A stretch of DNA of 8,542 nucleotides from Proteobacteria bacterium UBA7821. Lineage in GTDB: Bacteria > Pseudomonadota > Gammaproteobacteria > Comchoanobacterales > Comchoanobacteraceae. The position numbers were made by a program, and so were the translations under genes. Below, in pieces: positions 5,362-8,542 of the stretch. Every line of letters starts with the position of its first letter. Positions within the stretch are counted from its first letter, which is position 1. The stretch spans positions 1 to 8,542 of the forward strand of contig DLBP01000073.1 of assembly GCA_002480165.1 (NCBI GenBank), in the 5' to 3' direction. The notes under the pieces are model-generated. The model searched no databases, was not told the origin of the DNA, and saw nothing but the letters and a program-made list of their open reading frames with translations.

Positions 5362-5370
5362 GTGTTAACC

Positions 5371-5376
5371 AAGGAG
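5371..5376 (+). promoter_or_regulatory. ribosome binding site deciding the rpsB start
   Basis: AAGGAG lies 9 nt before the ATG at 5386. It rules out the in-frame GTG at 5356, which would put the site inside the coding region and add ten residues that S2 proteins lack. Confidence 0.8.
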
Positions 5377-5385
5377 AAATTGAAC

Positions 5386-6267
5386 ATGTCAAAAATATCA
5401 CAACTATTTGAGAACAAAGTCCATCTGGGCCACAGAACCAGTATTGGTAGCCCTGATATGGAACCCTACATATTTGGTGTTAGAGGTAACATACACATCA
5501 TCGATTTACAGGAAACAATCAAAAAGCTCGATGAGGCGCTATTGGCCATTCGCCAAGTCACCCTCAATGAAGGCAAGGTTGTCTTTGTTGGAACCAAATA
5601 TCTGGCACAAAACATTGTTGTTGAACAAGCAAAACGTTGTCAGATGTACTACGTCAACTATCGCTGGTTGGGCGGTATGCTGACCAACCACAAAACGATT
5701 CGCCAGTCAGTCAAAAAGCTGATTCAGTTAGAAAGCGCTTATGAGAAAACAAAATTCGAATACATGGTCAAAAAAGAGCGACTCAAGGTACTTCGAGAAA
5801 TGACCCGTCTAGAGGATAATTTCTCTGGCGTCAAAACCATGAAAGGATTGCCTGACCTGTTGGTCGTGATCGATGTGGGTTACGAGAGTATTGCTGTGCA
5901 GGAAGCCAAGAAGCTTGGTATTCCAGTCATTGGTCTAGTTGATACTAACAACACGCCAAGTCACGTTACCTATCCCATCCCTGCTAACGATGATGCATCG
6001 CAGTCAATTGAGTATTTCTGTAAAGTTTTTGCTGATGAGATTCTAATGGCTCAATCTGAAGTCGCTGCTCGTAAGAAGAGTATGTCTGACAAAAAACCAT
6101 CGGTTACCTATCGCGAAGCCAGTGCAGAAGAGGCAAGCGCGGTACCGGCTGAATCACCTAAGGCCGTGCTAAAGCAGAGCAGTGCCAGTAAAGATAGTAA
6201 GACAGTAGTTGCTAAGTCGCCTAAGGCGCCAAAGAAACCTGCTGCTGCAAGTAAATCGGATGACTGA
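5386..6267 (+). CDS. rpsB: 30S ribosomal protein S2 with a long Lys/Ser/Ala-rich C-terminal tail
   Basis: S2 binds the small ribosomal subunit late in assembly and helps recruit S1. The product is 293 aa against 241 in Escherichia coli. Core landmarks are VHLGHRT at 12-18, MEPYIFGVRGNIHIIDLQET at 25-44, VVFVGTK at 65-71, YRWLGGMLTN at 92-101, the coiled-coil stretch at about 112-146, GLPDLLVVID at 154-163, EAKKLGIPVIGLVDTNNTP at 173-191 and IPANDDA at 198-204. The usual Trp-Asn-Pro before the MxPYI motif is changed to GSPD. From about 228 a low-complexity tail of some 65 residues begins, with SPKA twice and many Lys, Ser, Ala and Pro; such a tail could bind RNA. The start is set by AAGGAG. 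First gene of the cluster; tsf follows after 50 nt. An inverted repeat (GACTGA/TCAGTC, 6262-6275) spans the stop codon; Escherichia coli has an attenuator in this gap, but no T-run is seen here. Confidence 0.96.
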   Translation: MSKISQLFENKVHLGHRTSIGSPDMEPYIFGVRGNIHIIDLQETIKKLDEALLAIRQVTLNEGKVVFVGTKYLAQNIVVEQAKRCQMYYVNYRWLGGMLTNHKTIRQSVKKLIQLESAYEKTKFEYMVKKERLKVLREMTRLEDNFSGVKTMKGLPDLLVVIDVGYESIAVQEAKKLGIPVIGLVDTNNTPSHVTYPIPANDDASQSIEYFCKVFADEILMAQSEVAARKKSMSDKKPSVTYREASAEEASAVPAESPKAVLKQSSASKDSKTVVAKSPKAPKKPAAASKSDD

Positions 6268-6317
6268 GATCAGTCTGGGTCACATTAACATTCAATGACG
6301 ACAAATAGGAGAGTAAA

Positions 6318-7160
6318 ATGGCTGTAACAAAAGAACTGGTTCAAGAACTTCGAGCAAGAACCAATGCTGGTATCCTCAAGTGTAAAAAAGTTCTAGTCGA
6401 AACCGAAGGCGATATTGAAGCCGCTGTCAAGAAACTCCGCGCTGCTGGTATCGCGCAGGCCGATAAGAAAATCACCAGAGTAACCGAAGAAGGTCGCGTG
6501 TTTTGTTCTGTGTCAGAAGACGGGCTTTATGGCTTTATCTGCGTGCTCAATTGTGAGACAGATTTTGTGGCAGACGGTGATAAGTTTCGACAATTCTCAG
6601 AAGCTGTTTCAGCAGCTGTGATGACTCACCAGATTCTATCTGCCGATGAGCTGGATCAACTCAAGCTTGATGATGGCAGCACCTTCGACGAAACGCGCAA
6701 GCTGATGATCTCAACATTGGGTGAGAACATACAAGTGGGCCGTTTTGTTGCGCGCAAAGTAGACAGTGGTTACCTCAGTATTTACGCACACCATGACAAA
6801 AAGCGTGCTGTTCTCGTACACTTTTCTGGTACCGAAGGGCAGGCCGTTGCGCGTGATGTCGCGATGCATATCTGTGTGTCAAAGCCTTCTGTGATTAGCC
6901 CGGCAGACTTGAAGGATGCCGACATGCAGAATCAGCTTGACATATTTCAGTCACAAGTCGACAAAATGAATAAGCCAGAACAGATTGCTCAAAAGATCAT
7001 GTCAGGTAAGATTGATAAGTACAAAAATGACAATTCCTTATTAGGGCAAGCGTTTGTGAAAAACCCCGATGTGAGTGTTGGCCAGTTACTGCGCGATAAC
7101 AATGCTCAAGTGGATGGGTTTATGTATGTCGTGATGGGTGAAGAGCCAATTATCAGATAG
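6318..7160 (+). CDS. tsf: elongation factor Ts
   Basis: EF-Ts is the nucleotide exchange factor that releases GDP from EF-Tu. The 280-aa product has the UBA-like N-terminal domain (VTKELVQELRARTNAG at 3-18), the EF-Tu contact motif ETDFVA at 80-85 with Asp82-Phe83, LGENIQVGRFV at 134-144, VAMHICVSKP at 181-190, and the C-terminal segment with LLGQAFVKNP at 241-250 and VGQLL at 254-258. Length is close to the Escherichia coli protein (283). The N-terminal motif usually read as T-G-A-G-M-M-D-C-K-K-A-L is TNAGILKCKKVL, with Asp changed to Lys. AGGAG lies 7 nt before the ATG, so the start is secure. pyrH follows after 18 nt, in line with cotranscription. Confidence 0.97.
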   Translation: MAVTKELVQELRARTNAGILKCKKVLVETEGDIEAAVKKLRAAGIAQADKKITRVTEEGRVFCSVSEDGLYGFICVLNCETDFVADGDKFRQFSEAVSAAVMTHQILSADELDQLKLDDGSTFDETRKLMISTLGENIQVGRFVARKVDSGYLSIYAHHDKKRAVLVHFSGTEGQAVARDVAMHICVSKPSVISPADLKDADMQNQLDIFQSQVDKMNKPEQIAQKIMSGKIDKYKNDNSLLGQAFVKNPDVSVGQLLRDNNAQVDGFMYVVMGEEPIIR

Positions 7161-7178
7161 CCACAGCAGGAGTTCACC

Positions 7179-7901
7179 ATGAAGAGAGTTTTAATTAAAC
7201 TAAGTGGTGAGGCCTTGCAAGGCCCTGATGTGAGTGAGCATTATATTGATCCTGACTTTGCGACATCGATTGTCTCACAATTGGTTCAATTACAGCGTGC
7301 TGGCATTGAGGTTGTTGTTGTCGTTGGCGGTGGTAATATCTGCCGCGGTCGAGCGTTGATGCGAGATGGGTTCTCAAAACTAGCGTCTGACAATATCGGT
7401 ATGCTTGCTACCATGATGAATGCTATTTTTATGCAGGATTTAATCGCAAAAAACGCTGCCCCTGCTCGGGCTATGTCAGCGCTGCCCATGGGTGGATTGA
7501 TTGAAGCTTACACACCCAGCCGTGCCAACGAATGTCTTGCCTCAGGCGAATTGCTAGTCCTCGGTGGTGGCGTTGGTAACCCAATATTCACGACCGATAC
7601 GGCTGCTTGTTTGAGGGCAATTGAGTTGAATGCAGACTGTGTTGTCAAGTGCACTATGGTTGATGGTGTTTATGATTCAGATCCGAAACATAACCCAAAG
7701 GCCAAGAAGATAGCAAACCCAACTTATCAAGAGGTGATTGAGCTGGGTTTGGCCGTCATGGATGCAAGCGCATTCGTTTTAGCAAGTGAGCATGAAGTCC
7801 CGATTTATGTTTGTGATATCTTTAGTCACAATGTTCTGGTTGATTTAATTTTGAATCAACGAGAGTTGGGCTCTTTAATTGGTAAGGAAAAGATCAGATG
7901 A
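7179..7901 (+). CDS. pyrH: uridylate (UMP) kinase
   Basis: UMP kinase makes UDP from UMP with ATP in pyrimidine nucleotide synthesis; the bacterial enzyme is a hexamer of the amino-acid-kinase fold, activated by GTP and inhibited by UTP. The 240-aa product (241 in Escherichia coli) shows KLSGEALQG at 7-15 (phosphate-binding Lys7), VVGGGNICRG at 48-57, SDNIGMLATMMNA at 70-82, GVGNPIFTTDTAACLRAIE at 131-149, VDGVYDSDP at 161-169 and MDASAF at 194-199. Changes from the usual sequence are DHMGML or DYMGML to DNIGML, GTGNPFF to GVGNPIF, and TKVDGV to TMVDGV; all lie near the nucleotide sites. CAGGAG lies 6 nt before the ATG. The stop overlaps the frr start by 3 nt. Confidence 0.97.
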   Translation: MKRVLIKLSGEALQGPDVSEHYIDPDFATSIVSQLVQLQRAGIEVVVVVGGGNICRGRALMRDGFSKLASDNIGMLATMMNAIFMQDLIAKNAAPARAMSALPMGGLIEAYTPSRANECLASGELLVLGGGVGNPIFTTDTAACLRAIELNADCVVKCTMVDGVYDSDPKHNPKAKKIANPTYQEVIELGLAVMDASAFVLASEHEVPIYVCDIFSHNVLVDLILNQRELGSLIGKEKIR

Positions 7902-8452
7902 TAGATGAAATTAAGTCAGCTGAGTCGCGTATGGCTAGCTCCGTTGATAACTTTAAAGCAGAGCTTTCAAAACTCAGAAGTGGAAGAGCTCACCCAAGTA
8001 TTATTGAACATTTACGTGTTGAGTATTATGGCGATACCGTGCCTTTATCTCAGGTTGCTTCTATTACAGTCGACGATGCAAGAACACTGGCATTGTCAGT
8101 TTGGGATAAATCCGCACTGTCCGCAGTTGAAAAAGCTATTTTATCATCTGATCTAGGCCTCAATCCAGTGGTAGCGGGCACGAGTATAAAAATCCCTTTG
8201 CCTCCACTAACCCAGGAACGCAGAGCTGAGCTTGTCAAAGTGTCAAAACAAGTTGCGGAGTCTGCACGCGTCGCAATTAGGAATATTCGTCGTGAGTTCA
8301 ATAACAATTTCCGTCAACAGGCAAAAGAGAAGTTAATCACAGAGGATGACGAAAGACAATTGTCACAACGACTTCAGAAACTGACAGATGAGCAGATTCG
8401 ACAGATTGAAGCCTTGTTAGAGACGAAGGAAAAAGAGTTAATGGATTTCTAG
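7898..8452 (+). CDS. frr: ribosome recycling factor
   Basis: RRF works with EF-G to split post-termination ribosomes. The 184-aa product (185 in Escherichia coli) has the full two-domain form: domain I helix 1 with KLRSGRAHPSIIEHL at 25-39, domain II VEYYGDTVPLSQVASITVDD at 41-60 with ALSVWDKSAL after it, IKIPLPPLTQERR at 97-109, and the long C-terminal helices with AIRNIRREFNNNF at 126-138, which carries the conserved Arg cluster, ending in KEKELMDF. The hinge motif usually YYGTPTPL reads YYGDTVPL. The ATG overlaps the pyrH stop (ATGA), with AAGGAA upstream inside pyrH. The stop is followed at once by the uppS start, so translation is probably coupled on both sides. Confidence 0.97.
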   Translation: MIDEIKSAESRMASSVDNFKAELSKLRSGRAHPSIIEHLRVEYYGDTVPLSQVASITVDDARTLALSVWDKSALSAVEKAILSSDLGLNPVVAGTSIKIPLPPLTQERRAELVKVSKQVAESARVAIRNIRREFNNNFRQQAKEKLITEDDERQLSQRLQKLTDEQIRQIEALLETKEKELMDF

Positions 8453-8542
8453 ATGACCGATATGCATGTGGCAGTCATCATGGATGGCAATCGACGCTGG
8501 GCTAGAAATAAGTCATTACCAGTCTCATTGGGTCACAAAAAA
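8453..8542 (+). CDS. uppS: undecaprenyl diphosphate synthase, partial (N-terminal 30 codons)
   Basis: UppS condenses eight isopentenyl diphosphates onto farnesyl diphosphate to give C55 undecaprenyl diphosphate, the carrier lipid for peptidoglycan and O-antigen. Only 30 codons lie inside the window. They contain the family signature HVAVIMDGNRRWA at residues 5-17, with the catalytic Asp at 11, and GHK at 27-29. The ATG directly follows the frr stop with no gap; a second ATG at 8462 would leave a leader of one residue before the signature His. No separate strong ribosome binding site is seen, so translation is likely coupled to frr. The frr-uppS order is widely conserved. Confidence 0.93.
   Translation, partial: MTDMHVAVIMDGNRRWARNKSLPVSLGHKK

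Noticed and set aside
5356..5385. GTG at 5356 as the rpsB start
   Set aside because: It would place the AAGGAG site inside the gene and add ten residues absent from S2 proteins; the ATG at 5386 fits both.
6262..6275. GACTGA/TCAGTC inverted repeat over the rpsB stop as an attenuator
   Set aside because: The two-base loop reduces the usable stem, and no T-run follows, so intrinsic termination is not supported.
7195..7489. Minus-strand frames opposite pyrH
   Set aside because: They lie fully inside an intact conserved gene and have low-complexity translations, as expected for antisense frames.

Overview
The window looks like a piece of a Gram-negative proteobacterial chromosome, most likely a divergent gammaproteobacterium or a betaproteobacterium. 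Three things point that way: a double-RCK TrkA, an ELM1/GtrOC1-type putative glycosyltransferase next to an LptM-like small lipoprotein (both suggest an LPS outer membrane), and a soluble RsxB/RnfB paired with Nth, an arrangement known in beta- and some gammaproteobacteria. Several core proteins (S2, EF-Ts, UMP kinase) depart from family consensus at usually conserved positions, so the lineage is probably distant from the well-studied ones. No tRNA, rRNA, CRISPR array, insertion sequence or phage gene was found.

Positions 1-4415 are all on the minus strand. In transcription order they hold a 380-aa membrane protein of unknown function, trkA with its own good promoter and a TTG start, rsxB 9 nt after trkA, nth overlapping rsxB by 4 nt, a 76-nt gap, a 41-aa LptM-like lipoprotein gene, and the start of an ELM1-family gene that runs off the left edge. 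The lipoprotein gene overlaps the ELM1 start by 26 nt, and the ELM1 start has no visible ribosome binding site, which suggests translational coupling.

Positions 4416-5385 are on the plus strand. A divergent gene encodes a cysteine-rich, single-pass membrane or pilin-like protein. About 316 nt without a confident gene follow; they hold a possible 39-codon ORF, a likely rpsB promoter and a structured rpsB leader.

Positions 5386-8542 are the classic translation and envelope cluster rpsB-tsf-pyrH-frr-uppS, with tight spacing and overlaps. Ribosomal protein S2, EF-Ts and ribosome recycling factor serve translation. UMP kinase feeds pyrimidine nucleotide supply, and UppS makes the C55 carrier lipid for the cell wall; it is cut off by the right edge. 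The most unusual parts of the window are the unknown 380-aa protein, its divergent cysteine-rich neighbour, the Lys/Ser/Ala-rich tail of S2, and the LptM-like gene joined to the ELM1 gene.
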